Positions 37,996 through 46,322 of a stretch of DNA of 64,000 nucleotides are shown here, in pieces. Origin of the DNA: Puniceicoccaceae bacterium. GTDB lineage: Bacteria; Verrucomicrobiota; Verrucomicrobiia; Opitutales; JAFGAQ01. Under the pieces are notes generated by a model that saw only the letters and a program-made list of their open reading frames with translations, had not been told where the DNA came from and did no database searches. The stretch is taken from contig JANQOQ010000015.1 of NCBI GenBank assembly GCA_028285755.1, positions 1-64,000 on the forward strand, written 5' to 3'. Numbering within the stretch: the stretch's first letter is position 1; every line of letters begins with the position of its first letter. The translations under genes and the position numbers were made by a program.

Positions 37996-39780
37996 ATGCC
38001 TGATCTCAAACCTAAAACTATTTTAGCATATACTACGCTTATCCTGCATGGTATTAGTGCTATCGCATCTCAAGTCTCCCCTAATGCCATGCAATGGCAT
38101 AAGGTTACTCTTACTTTTGAGGGTCCGACTACCTCTGAGAAGGCAGAGCCCAACCCCTTTCTGGATTATCGCCTAAATACGACTTTTACCGGCCCTTCCG
38201 GCCAAGTAATTGAGGTGCCTGGTTTTTTTGCAGCGGATGGCAATGCTGCTGAAACCGGAGCCAATAAAGGTAACTTATGGCAGGTGCGTTTCACGCCGGA
38301 CGAGCCGGGAGAATGGAGCTACAGTGTGTCCTTTATTAAGGGGCCTGGAATCGCTGTATCTAAGGCAAATGGGGATTCAGCAGGCTACTTCGACGGGGAG
38401 TCTGGGGAGTTTTCAGTGGAGCCAACTCGCGTTAGTCCTGATAGTAAAGATTTTCGCGGAAAGGGGAAACTTGAATACGTAGGGGAGCATTTTCTGCGTT
38501 TTCGGGGAAACGGGGAATATTTCCTTAAAATCGGGGCAAACAGCCCCGAAGTTTTTTTGGAATACAGAGAATTCGATAACACCTCATCCAATCGTAGCTA
38601 TGAGAACCACATTCAGGACTGGAAAACGGATGATCCTGCCTGGCGTAACGGTCTTGGTAAGGGTATCATTGGAGCAGTCAACTACCTCGCTTCATTGGAT
38701 AATAATGTCGTCTACTTCCTTACGATGAACCGATTTGGCGATGGCAAGCAGGCGTGGCCGTTCATCAACGATACTGCGTTTATGCGCTACGATTGCTCAA
38801 AGTTGGATCAATGGAATATTGTTTTCGAACATATGAATGCGATGGGGGTCATGGTGCACTTTGTGCTTACTGAAACCGAAAACGAGTCGTTTTTCGAATC
38901 CGTGGAAGATGGATTTACGGGGGGCTTTGCGGATAGCCGAAAGCTCTACTACCGCGAGATGGTCGCAAGATTTGGCTATTTGCCTGCGGTAACCTGGAAC
39001 ATCGGTGAAGAAAATGGTTGGGCTGAAGGCAGAGGTGATCACACCGTCAGGAAGGCAATCACCACTGAGCAGCGTAAACAATTTGCAGATTATCTGAGAG
39101 GGCTGACCTACTATGAGGATTCTATCGTAGTACATAATGGGCCGGATGAAGACTATCATATTTTCGAAAAGCCTAATGATAATATCCTGGGTCATAAGAG
39201 TTTTACAGGGCCGAGTCTGCAGGGGGATTATGTAGCCGGGAATATCTACAAAGATGTTCTCAAGTTTCGAAACCTCTCAGCTGAAACTGGGCATCCGTGG
39301 GTAGTCACCATGGATGAGCCGTTTATCGCAGAGCCTACCGGCGATCTTGAAGTGTGGCGCAAGGAGAATGTCTGGGCTACCTTTATGGCCGGCGGTGCAG
39401 GTATCGAGCTCTATATCGGCAAGGGTTCAGATTTAACGGTGGAGGATCTACGTGAATTCGAGCCTTACTATAGAACAATGCAAATCGCTCACAATTTCTT
39501 TATGCAACATGTTCCCTTTTGGGAACTCGAACCGAGTGAATCATTTGTGGATGAGGGTTGGACTCTCATGAAACCAGAAGCGTTTTACCTGATCTATTTT
39601 GCTGATGCCGTAGAAACCGAAATCGTATTGCCATCCCCAGATTTTGATACGCAGTGGTTTAGTCCGGTAAACGGCAGTTTATCTAAAGGGCCTGTGCCAG
39701 ATGCCTCGGGAGCTTTGCACATTAAATCTCCCTGGGGAGAAAAGGATGACAGTGTATTGATAATAAAAAGGCACGATTGA
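37996..39780 (+). CDS. exported glycoside-hydrolase-like protein with DUF5060 domain
   Basis: A 594-residue protein with an export signal (about residues 1-25). The N-terminal domain (30-150) is DUF5060: NAMQWHKVTLTFEGPTTSE and FLDYRLNTTFTGPSG. The barrel (about 170-500) contains AVTWNIGEENGWAEGRG, which carries a likely catalytic glutamate, and TMDEPFIAEPTGD. The last 80 residues (WFSPVNGSLSKGP) look like the putative collagen-binding domain that often follows DUF4038/DUF5060 barrels. Related proteins include beta-galactosidase- or apiosidase-like enzymes. It probably acts on an exposed side chain; which one is not known. The gene lies 127 bp after the phosphoesterase. Confidence 0.8.
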   Translation: MPDLKPKTILAYTTLILHGISAIASQVSPNAMQWHKVTLTFEGPTTSEKAEPNPFLDYRLNTTFTGPSGQVIEVPGFFAADGNAAETGANKGNLWQVRFTPDEPGEWSYSVSFIKGPGIAVSKANGDSAGYFDGESGEFSVEPTRVSPDSKDFRGKGKLEYVGEHFLRFRGNGEYFLKIGANSPEVFLEYREFDNTSSNRSYENHIQDWKTDDPAWRNGLGKGIIGAVNYLASLDNNVVYFLTMNRFGDGKQAWPFINDTAFMRYDCSKLDQWNIVFEHMNAMGVMVHFVLTETENESFFESVEDGFTGGFADSRKLYYREMVARFGYLPAVTWNIGEENGWAEGRGDHTVRKAITTEQRKQFADYLRGLTYYEDSIVVHNGPDEDYHIFEKPNDNILGHKSFTGPSLQGDYVAGNIYKDVLKFRNLSAETGHPWVVTMDEPFIAEPTGDLEVWRKENVWATFMAGGAGIELYIGKGSDLTVEDLREFEPYYRTMQIAHNFFMQHVPFWELEPSESFVDEGWTLMKPEAFYLIYFADAVETEIVLPSPDFDTQWFSPVNGSLSKGPVPDASGALHIKSPWGEKDDSVLIIKRHD

Positions 39781-39833
39781 CCATTTTTAGAAAACTAGGA
39801 GTTGAAATATTTCGATAGGCATAGATTCCTAGA

Positions 39834-41708
39834 ATGATGCTAAGATTTTGGAATCGCCTGGTTCTTATCACTTTTGTTCTGCAAGGCACTCTAGCTGGAG
39901 CGTACGAAATACTAACGGTTAATCTGGATCCGCTGATTATCGAGACATCGCGGCTCGACGGACAGTTTGAGCGTGATCTACTGCCAACGAATGAGTCTGC
40001 GTTGAGTGCGCTTTCAGAACTCGGGAATGCGATATCAGGGGTCTTTCTGTTTGAACAGGCCGGCCTTGCGGGTAACACTGAGGTGATTGTTCGCGGTGCA
40101 GAGCCGAATTTTACAAAATTCTACATCGAAGGCATTGAAGTCAATGATTCTACGGATACACGGGGGGGCAGCTTTCAGCCGAATCATTTTTCGTGGTCGT
40201 CCTGGCAGAGCGTGCATGTGCTGAAGGGTAATTTCAGCCCGATTCATGGTACGGATGCGATCGGAGGGATTATGGCGTTCGAATTTAATGAGGGCGATGA
40301 AGCATCCTCTATGATTCAGGTAGGTGACTACGGATATCTCAAGACAACGTTAAATACAGGATTCAACCGTCCTGATTTGAGAGGAAGGGCGAGTATCTCC
40401 TACGCTCAGGAAGATGGGCTTTATGAAGGCAGTGACTTTGAGAACCTGAATGGCTATTTTAAGGGAAGTTGGGATATTGCTCCTGGCAGACAATTGAAGG
40501 TTGCTTTCTGGGCAGCAGATACCGAGAAGATGCGCTACCCGGATGACAGTGGAGGCCCTTTATTTGCAGCGAGTGATGCTCTCGACCACTTGCAAAACAC
40601 GGAGCTCGGTTTAAGCCTGCGGCTCACTACAGATCAGGGAGGCCCTCTGAGCTGGCAGGCCCTCGCTGGTTTTTACCACAACGACAGCGAGCAGATATCT
40701 CCTGGGGTATCACCGGGATTGCGCGATCCTTTTGGAGTGCCGGCCAGTGAATTTCAGAATGATTTCTGGCGTTTCCAAATGAGGGGCGATCTGACATACC
40801 GATTCAATGATGAAGTTCAGATGGCTTGGGGAGTGTCGCTTAAAGAGGAGACTGCTGACAGCCAGGGGGTGCTTAAACTGCCTTTTGCGGATATTCCCAG
40901 CCCCTACGAGGATTCCCGATCGACCGTTGAGACTTATGGGGAGGCGCAATTTCAGCTATTTGATGTTTCTGAGCTTCAGCTTGCGCTGCAAATTGAAAAA
41001 ATCAGCGATCTCGATGCTCAGCTCAATCCGTCCATTCAATACACGATTCCGTTATTGGATATGACTGAGTTAAGCTTTCGTTACAGTGAAGGCTTTAAGG
41101 CTCCAAGTCTATTTGCGCTAAACAGCCCGTTGGTCGGCAATCCCGATTTAGCTCCCGAAACCGTAAGAGCTTACGAAGCAAGACTGTCTCAGGCGTTCCT
41201 GGAAGATCGCTTACTGGTGAGTGTGACTTACTTTGATCAACGCTACCGGGATCTGATCGATTTTTCAGAAACGACCCAGCGGCTCATCAATCTGAGCCGG
41301 GTGACTACCCATGGATTCGAGTTCGAGGCGCAATGGCAGTTCAACAATCAACTTCGAGTGAGTGGTAACTTAGCGCACCTCAATCTTGATATACCCGGCA
41401 GTGATGAACTGTTGCGGAACCGTCCAGAGCTCCTCTCTGGATTAAACCTGATTTACGAATCCGTTCAGGGCTATCGTGTCAATATACATTATCAATACGT
41501 CGGGGAACGGGGAGAGTCCTCCATACCGACGGGAGATATCCGGCTCGCTGGCTTCCACCGGGTAAATGTCTATGCGGATTATCAAGTAATGGATAATCAT
41601 CGTGTTGGTTTGCGCTTGCGCAATCTGCTAAATGATCAGGAAAATACGCTGCTTGGTTATGAGGAGCCCGGTATTCAGGTTTTGGGAGTTTGGGAGTGGA
41701 ACTGGTGA
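39834..41708 (+). CDS. TonB-dependent receptor (BtuB/CirA-like, compact)
   Basis: A 624-residue outer-membrane receptor with a signal peptide ending LAGA (about residue 23). A TonB-box-like PLIIETSRLD is followed by a plug domain (about 45-165, with NTEVIVRGAEPNFTKFYIEG and SPIHGTDAIGGIMAFE). The barrel has the late motif NPDLAPETVRAYEARLSQ and ends GVWEWNW, with terminal aromatic residue. It is about half the size of the first receptor in this window and lacks an STN domain, so it transports without direct sigma signalling. Such compact receptors usually import metal complexes or vitamins; use for oligosaccharides or a cofactor is possible. It follows the DUF5060 gene by 53 bp. Confidence 0.9.
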   Translation: MMLRFWNRLVLITFVLQGTLAGAYEILTVNLDPLIIETSRLDGQFERDLLPTNESALSALSELGNAISGVFLFEQAGLAGNTEVIVRGAEPNFTKFYIEGIEVNDSTDTRGGSFQPNHFSWSSWQSVHVLKGNFSPIHGTDAIGGIMAFEFNEGDEASSMIQVGDYGYLKTTLNTGFNRPDLRGRASISYAQEDGLYEGSDFENLNGYFKGSWDIAPGRQLKVAFWAADTEKMRYPDDSGGPLFAASDALDHLQNTELGLSLRLTTDQGGPLSWQALAGFYHNDSEQISPGVSPGLRDPFGVPASEFQNDFWRFQMRGDLTYRFNDEVQMAWGVSLKEETADSQGVLKLPFADIPSPYEDSRSTVETYGEAQFQLFDVSELQLALQIEKISDLDAQLNPSIQYTIPLLDMTELSFRYSEGFKAPSLFALNSPLVGNPDLAPETVRAYEARLSQAFLEDRLLVSVTYFDQRYRDLIDFSETTQRLINLSRVTTHGFEFEAQWQFNNQLRVSGNLAHLNLDIPGSDELLRNRPELLSGLNLIYESVQGYRVNIHYQYVGERGESSIPTGDIRLAGFHRVNVYADYQVMDNHRVGLRLRNLLNDQENTLLGYEEPGIQVLGVWEWNW

Positions 41709-41809
41709 ATAATGCGTACAAACTTACTTTTCGGTTTGTATGTTTTTCAAAGTCTTCAACAGTTGGTAACAGACTTAAAACAGAAACTATCTGATTCCCT
41801 GTATACATC

Positions 41810-42562
41810 ATGAAAATCTACAAGCTCTTCGCCTTCACCCTTATTGCACTGACTCCAATATTCGCCTTTGCTGGTGACCACAAAGCTATGAAAGAAAAAA
41901 CCTACCTCGAATGGGTGCGCTTTGAGCTACTCAATAATACGAAGCGAGCCGCTCTGGAGAAGTACCTGGGGGATACTGTTATTCCGCAGCTGAACGAAAA
42001 TGGTTGCAGCCCGATCGGGGTGTTCCGCCCTAAGTATGGCGCCCATGGCAATGAGGTATACATGCTTGTTCCTCATAAGAACATCGAATCGTTTCAAAAT
42101 GTATGGAGCAAGGTAGACTCACCCGATGACACATTGCAGGAGCCTCTTTATCAGCGATTTGAATCAACGCTGATGGAATCGTTTGCCTACATGCCTCATG
42201 TTGAAATCCCGGAGCATATCGAAGGGAAGGCTGGACGTATTTATGAGTTGCGAATCTATGAAGCACACAACCGCAAGGCGAGCACTCTGAAGGTTGAAAT
42301 GTTTAACGAAGGTGGAGAGATTGAGGTGTTCCGCAAGACGGGGCTCTACCCGGTATTCTTTGGCAAGACCATCGCAGGTCCCCTGATGCCGAACCTGATT
42401 TATATGCTCGGTTTCGAGAGCATTACCGAGCGGGATGCGAACTGGAAAAATTTTATCAATAGTGACGAATGGGCGGCCATTAAGGATTTGCCACGCTACA
42501 AAGATACCGTTTCGGGTATAACTGATATCATCTACGTGCCCTCACGTGTATCGCAGATATAG
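41810..42562 (+). CDS. exported NIPSNAP-family protein
   Basis: A 250-residue protein with a signal peptide (MKIYKLFAFTLIALTPIFAFA). Two NIPSNAP-like ferredoxin-fold halves follow: TYLEWVRFELLNNTKRAALEKYL in the first and GRIYELRIYEAHNRKASTLK with FINSDEWAAIKDLPRYKDT in the second. The biochemical role of NIPSNAP proteins is not established. Bacterial exported members occur beside carbohydrate genes in Verrucomicrobia and Planctomycetes. Convergent with the permease gene, only 2 bp apart. Confidence 0.85.
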   Translation: MKIYKLFAFTLIALTPIFAFAGDHKAMKEKTYLEWVRFELLNNTKRAALEKYLGDTVIPQLNENGCSPIGVFRPKYGAHGNEVYMLVPHKNIESFQNVWSKVDSPDDTLQEPLYQRFESTLMESFAYMPHVEIPEHIEGKAGRIYELRIYEAHNRKASTLKVEMFNEGGEIEVFRKTGLYPVFFGKTIAGPLMPNLIYMLGFESITERDANWKNFINSDEWAAIKDLPRYKDTVSGITDIIYVPSRVSQI

Positions 42563-42564
42563 CC

Positions 42565-44139
42565 CTATACGTTTTCTTCGCCCTCTTTAAGGGGGGTCGC
42601 AATATAGGGCATCAGCCAAAGAATGACCGCAGTCGCTGCATAAGAAGCTGCCCAGGGCCACGCCGGCTCGACGGAGCCAATGACATCAAAGGGTTGCACT
42701 GAGTAGGCGTGCAATAAACCCAGCGCAGAAAATACAGCCGCACCCAGCATCCAGATGGCAGCCAGTCGGAATTTCCGGTCAATGATCGCTACCGTCGCTG
42801 CTGCCCAGATGACGGACGCAAAAATATAGCCGATATCCGTTGAAAACATACCGGATATCGCAAAATTGCGACTGTCGGCGATTTGTTGCAGGAGTTCGGG
42901 AGTAAATTCCACTCCCGCACCGGCCAAGGCATGCCGAACCACAATCGCTGAAAATCCCCCCACGACCGGCAGCATCCCGATCGCAACTGCAGGATAGTAT
43001 TTAGACTCAACTGCCGAAAAGGCCTGTATGAAAATCGTCGAACCGATCCAGACGAGAATTGCCATTCCGGCCTCAATGGGTACCCAGTGGGCAATGTAGG
43101 TGATGCCTCCGGTAATGAGCAGTACCGTGAAGAAAACCGCGTTTAGCGTGGAATATCCTGCACGTGAGCCGATGGCTTTCCAGCCGGGGTGACCAAAATA
43201 GAGCGTAGTGGGGTAGGGAGAGCCGAAGAAGGCCGCACCCAGCGTTCCCACACCGTTCATCATGAGTGAGGGTCGACCGGGATATTTGTCGCCGGCTGCC
43301 TCGGCGGACTCCAGGCATTGCAGTGAGCCCACAAGGTTTAGCAAACCCATGGGTAAGATTACATTCAGATAGCTTGAAAAGTAGGGAGCGCCGGCTATGA
43401 GGTCGCCGATCACAGGCAGAGGCAAATACAGGCCCAGGCCCAGTTCACTTGGCGAGCCTACGGGTACCAGTGGGTTTTCGCCTCTGGAATAGAGCACCCA
43501 TGCAAGTATGGTACCGACAACTACAATGACTGCGGAAGCAGGTATGCCGCCCTTGAGTTTCATGCGCCCGTAATAGACGGCTACGATCAGCCCCAAAGTG
43601 GTGAATCCGATTGCGGGGTGCCCCATCACTTTAAAGAAAAAGTCGCTCGAGATCATCAGCAAGCCTACCATACCCGGGGTTGCCAATAAGGCCGCGCGGG
43701 GTATGTATTTGCGCAAAGTATTTGCGATCATGCCGCCAAAGAGTTCGATCAACCCGGAGCCCACACAGGCAACAATACCTGCCTGCCATGCTATGAGATC
43801 TGCCTCTGCCTTGCTCATGCCCTGTGCCAGGGCAGCTTGTTGTGCAGGTAGCATGACAAGCACAGAGAATGCGAGTGTAGTGAATATATTCAGTCCATAG
43901 GGGAGGGCGCATACATCCGTACGACCTTCCGCTTTTGCGAGTTTAAGCGCCTGTCGTGCGTAGAACACATTACCAATGATCAGTGCTACTGAGGTTCCGG
44001 GTAGTATTCTGCCGAAGAAGAATGCCGGGTCGAAACCAAGCATTCCCAAGCAGAAGCTACTGATCAGCAAAAGATTGATCAAATTATCCAACGCCAGGGC
44101 AAAAAAGCCGTCCAGGTCACCTCTTACAAAGGGTTTCAT
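42565..44139 (-). CDS. NCS2/AzgA-like purine permease
   Basis: A 524-residue integral membrane protein with about 12-14 helices. It begins GDLDGFFALALDNLINLLLI and FGRILPGTSVALIIGNVFYA, then CALPYGLNIFT, similar to the NCS2 (xanthine/uracil) and AzgA (adenine/guanine) permeases. It should import a purine or related base across the inner membrane. It is the last gene of a three-gene operon: its ATG overlaps the stop of the Rieske oxygenase gene (TGATG at 44137-44141). The operon also contains an adenosine-deaminase-family enzyme, so a purine or modified purine is the expected cargo. The exact substrate is unknown. Confidence 0.85.
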   Translation of the reverse strand: MKPFVRGDLDGFFALALDNLINLLLISSFCLGMLGFDPAFFFGRILPGTSVALIIGNVFYARQALKLAKAEGRTDVCALPYGLNIFTTLAFSVLVMLPAQQAALAQGMSKAEADLIAWQAGIVACVGSGLIELFGGMIANTLRKYIPRAALLATPGMVGLLMISSDFFFKVMGHPAIGFTTLGLIVAVYYGRMKLKGGIPASAVIVVVGTILAWVLYSRGENPLVPVGSPSELGLGLYLPLPVIGDLIAGAPYFSSYLNVILPMGLLNLVGSLQCLESAEAAGDKYPGRPSLMMNGVGTLGAAFFGSPYPTTLYFGHPGWKAIGSRAGYSTLNAVFFTVLLITGGITYIAHWVPIEAGMAILVWIGSTIFIQAFSAVESKYYPAVAIGMLPVVGGFSAIVVRHALAGAGVEFTPELLQQIADSRNFAISGMFSTDIGYIFASVIWAAATVAIIDRKFRLAAIWMLGAAVFSALGLLHAYSVQPFDVIGSVEPAWPWAASYAATAVILWLMPYIATPLKEGEENV

Positions 44140-45179
44140 CAGCTGGTGTAGGTTTTGCCGAGCCCCATCTTGCCGAGTGCCTTGCGATACATGGTTGAGG
44201 TCTTGTCGCAGCGCAGGTGAAACTCCTCAGTGAGGTCCAGCGGGAGCTCTTCCGGCTTTTGGTTTTCCACGATGGGTTTATCCTCTGCAAGAATCTTGCG
44301 TTCCCAATTTAGGAGCTCTTCTTCAGAAACCTGATGATCGTAGTTGCGTGCAATGAAAAAGAATATACGTGTCTCGGTGCGCGAAATCGGAGCAGCGATA
44401 TCAAAAATGCAGTGCCTGCGGTTTTCGCCGTAATCAACTACCAGGCGGCAGGCAAAGGGTAGGTGTACATCGTAGACCATCCAACGTTGTACGGTGTCCC
44501 CTTTATGGCCATCCACCACCTGGGAGTGGTCCGGGTTTGCGGCCAGGTAAGGATATTCGATGTGCAGACCACCTTCGTTTTTCTGCACTTCGTAATCTGC
44601 TACTTCGGGAGCCTCTCGATTGCCAAAGGTGCCGACGTGAATCCATGAGAAATGAACAACATCCAGAAAATTTTCGAGCTGTCGGCCGGGTGAGCATTCC
44701 CACTCGGGAGGCTCAAAGTGCATCATCCGGTACTCTGAATCTTCGAGCTCCTCCCAATCGGGAAAATTGGCTTGAGAATTTTCAATAAGCTGGGTCCAAA
44801 TCAGTCCGTATTTTTCGATGCTCGGGTAGGTCATCAGGCATAATTTGGCAGGTGGTTTTAGATCTGGGAGTGCGGGGACTTTGGTACAGCGGCCATCGGC
44901 GCCGTAGCGAAAGCCATGATAGGCGCATACGAGCTCGTCACCCTCCTGCCAACCGAGCTTCAGGGGTACGCCGCGGTGGATGCAGAGATCACGGGCCACA
45001 ACCACTTGCCGATCGGTTGTGCGGTAGACGATCAATTCTTCGTCCAGCAAGGTGCGCGCGAGCGGCTTGTCTATCACCTCATCCGAATATGCGATGGGAA
45101 ACCATTGTTTTGCCAAAACCTGCCAGTCTTCGGGCTCAAAGCTACAGTTGCGCGGAAGTTTCGGAGCTGACTGAATCAT
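44139..45179 (-). CDS. Rieske non-heme iron oxygenase
   Basis: A 346-residue oxygenase alpha subunit. The Rieske cluster ligands are C-x-H in DLCIHRG (about residue 66) and C-x2-H in LVCAYHGFRYG (about 85). The mononuclear iron site is FLDVVHFSWIHVG near 170 (D-x2-H-x4-H). Size and layout fit the vanillate demethylase/pheophorbide oxygenase/methylxanthine demethylase group. Enzymes of this kind remove methyl groups or hydroxylate rings and need a reductase, which is not adjacent. The gene overlaps both neighbours (ATGA at 45176-45179 with the deaminase; TGATG with the permease), showing translational coupling. The context suggests an N-substituted purine as substrate, which is inference. Confidence 0.88.
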   Translation of the reverse strand: MIQSAPKLPRNCSFEPEDWQVLAKQWFPIAYSDEVIDKPLARTLLDEELIVYRTTDRQVVVARDLCIHRGVPLKLGWQEGDELVCAYHGFRYGADGRCTKVPALPDLKPPAKLCLMTYPSIEKYGLIWTQLIENSQANFPDWEELEDSEYRMMHFEPPEWECSPGRQLENFLDVVHFSWIHVGTFGNREAPEVADYEVQKNEGGLHIEYPYLAANPDHSQVVDGHKGDTVQRWMVYDVHLPFACRLVVDYGENRRHCIFDIAAPISRTETRIFFFIARNYDHQVSEEELLNWERKILAEDKPIVENQKPEELPLDLTEEFHLRCDKTSTMYRKALGKMGLGKTYTS

Positions 45180-46195
45180 CTGGGCACTCCTTCAGCTTCT
45201 GAGTAACCCGAAACTTCCTTCAGGTAGGCTGCACGCTGATCTTCACTAATCAGTGCGACTTTAAAGCCATTCATTGCGATTTGAACCAGTTCTGCTTGCG
45301 TAAAGTTCAAATCCTGATTGAGCGCATAATATTCCTCGGAGAGGCTATTTCCAAAAAAGAAGGGGTCATCCGAGTTGATGGTAACCGTGACTCCTTGATC
45401 GAACAGCTGCCGTATCGGGTGTTTATCCATCGAGGGGATGCCATTGACCGCGAGTTTTACGTTGCTGATCGGGCATACATCGAGGGCAATGTTGTCGTCG
45501 ATGAGGCGTTGTACGGTTGCTTGGTTTTCAGTCGAGCGAACGCCATGCTGTATGCGCGTAACTTTCAGTTGATCCAGGATGAGCTCTACGAAATCAGAGC
45601 CCATAAATTCACCTGCGTGGGCCTTGGCAAATTTGCCCGCTTTACGAGCGCGCTCCCATACATCTGCGGTCCAGGGCTCCACAGGGATATCCTCCCAGCC
45701 ATGGAGGTCAATGCCGTCCAGACCTTCCCAGGTCAGTGAGTCCTCGATAAGCTCTTTGCCTGCATCCACATAATCATTGTGGCACATTCCGGCAAAGATT
45801 CTGAGCTCCAGGCTTTCAGGCGCGGCACTGCGTATGGCCTCGATTACATCCGGCCCCTTATCTTCCATATAGAGTAATGCGGGAAGGTGAAAGCTGGTTT
45901 CCACATAGCGACAGCCCTGATCCACACACTTTTTCAACACTATCTCAGCGGCTTCTTGGTATCGTTTCGCAGAGTTGTAAAACTCGGCGCAATACTCCAC
46001 ATACATGTCCATAAACTGGTTGAAGCTCTCATAGCGAAAATCGTCTGCCCAGAAGGGAGGCGGGCTGGCGTATTTTACAGGATCGAGCTTTTGGAGCAGT
46101 GAAAACGGGCAGGCACCCTCAATATGCAAGTGTGTTTCCGTTTTGGGGAGTCGCTGTATGAAATCGGCAAATTTGGGATCAGCAGTGTAAGGCAT
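45176..46195 (-). CDS. adenosine deaminase-family enzyme
   Basis: A 339-residue metal-dependent deaminase of the amidohydrolase superfamily. The zinc-binding H-x-H is in TETHLHIEGACP (about residue 22), the catalytic HAGE near 190, and the late motif INSDDPFFFG near 275 supplies the final aspartate. TRIQHGVRSTEN carries the conserved His. The family removes the 6-amino group of adenosine, adenine or N6-substituted adenine. First gene of the overlapping operon with the Rieske oxygenase and the permease. Whether the substrate is adenosine, adenine or a modified base cannot be read from sequence; short regions differ from classical Add. Confidence 0.85.
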   Translation of the reverse strand: MPYTADPKFADFIQRLPKTETHLHIEGACPFSLLQKLDPVKYASPPPFWADDFRYESFNQFMDMYVEYCAEFYNSAKRYQEAAEIVLKKCVDQGCRYVETSFHLPALLYMEDKGPDVIEAIRSAAPESLELRIFAGMCHNDYVDAGKELIEDSLTWEGLDGIDLHGWEDIPVEPWTADVWERARKAGKFAKAHAGEFMGSDFVELILDQLKVTRIQHGVRSTENQATVQRLIDDNIALDVCPISNVKLAVNGIPSMDKHPIRQLFDQGVTVTINSDDPFFFGNSLSEEYYALNQDLNFTQAELVQIAMNGFKVALISEDQRAAYLKEVSGYSEAEGVPR

Positions 46196-46322
46196 GGGGC
46201 TATTTTTGCAGAATGTGTGCCATATGCCTTATTCAGCTAAATTCACGATTTAGAGGTTATCTGACTAACAGAAATCGCGCTGTTAGTTGTCTCATTGGTT
46301 GAACTGATGTTTTAAAGCCCAA

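Noticed and set aside
9917-42000. SusD-like partner lipoproteins for the TonB receptors
   Set aside because: No gene next to any of the three receptors has a lipoprotein signal or SusD-type helical repeats, so a Bacteroidota-style SusCD pair is not supported.
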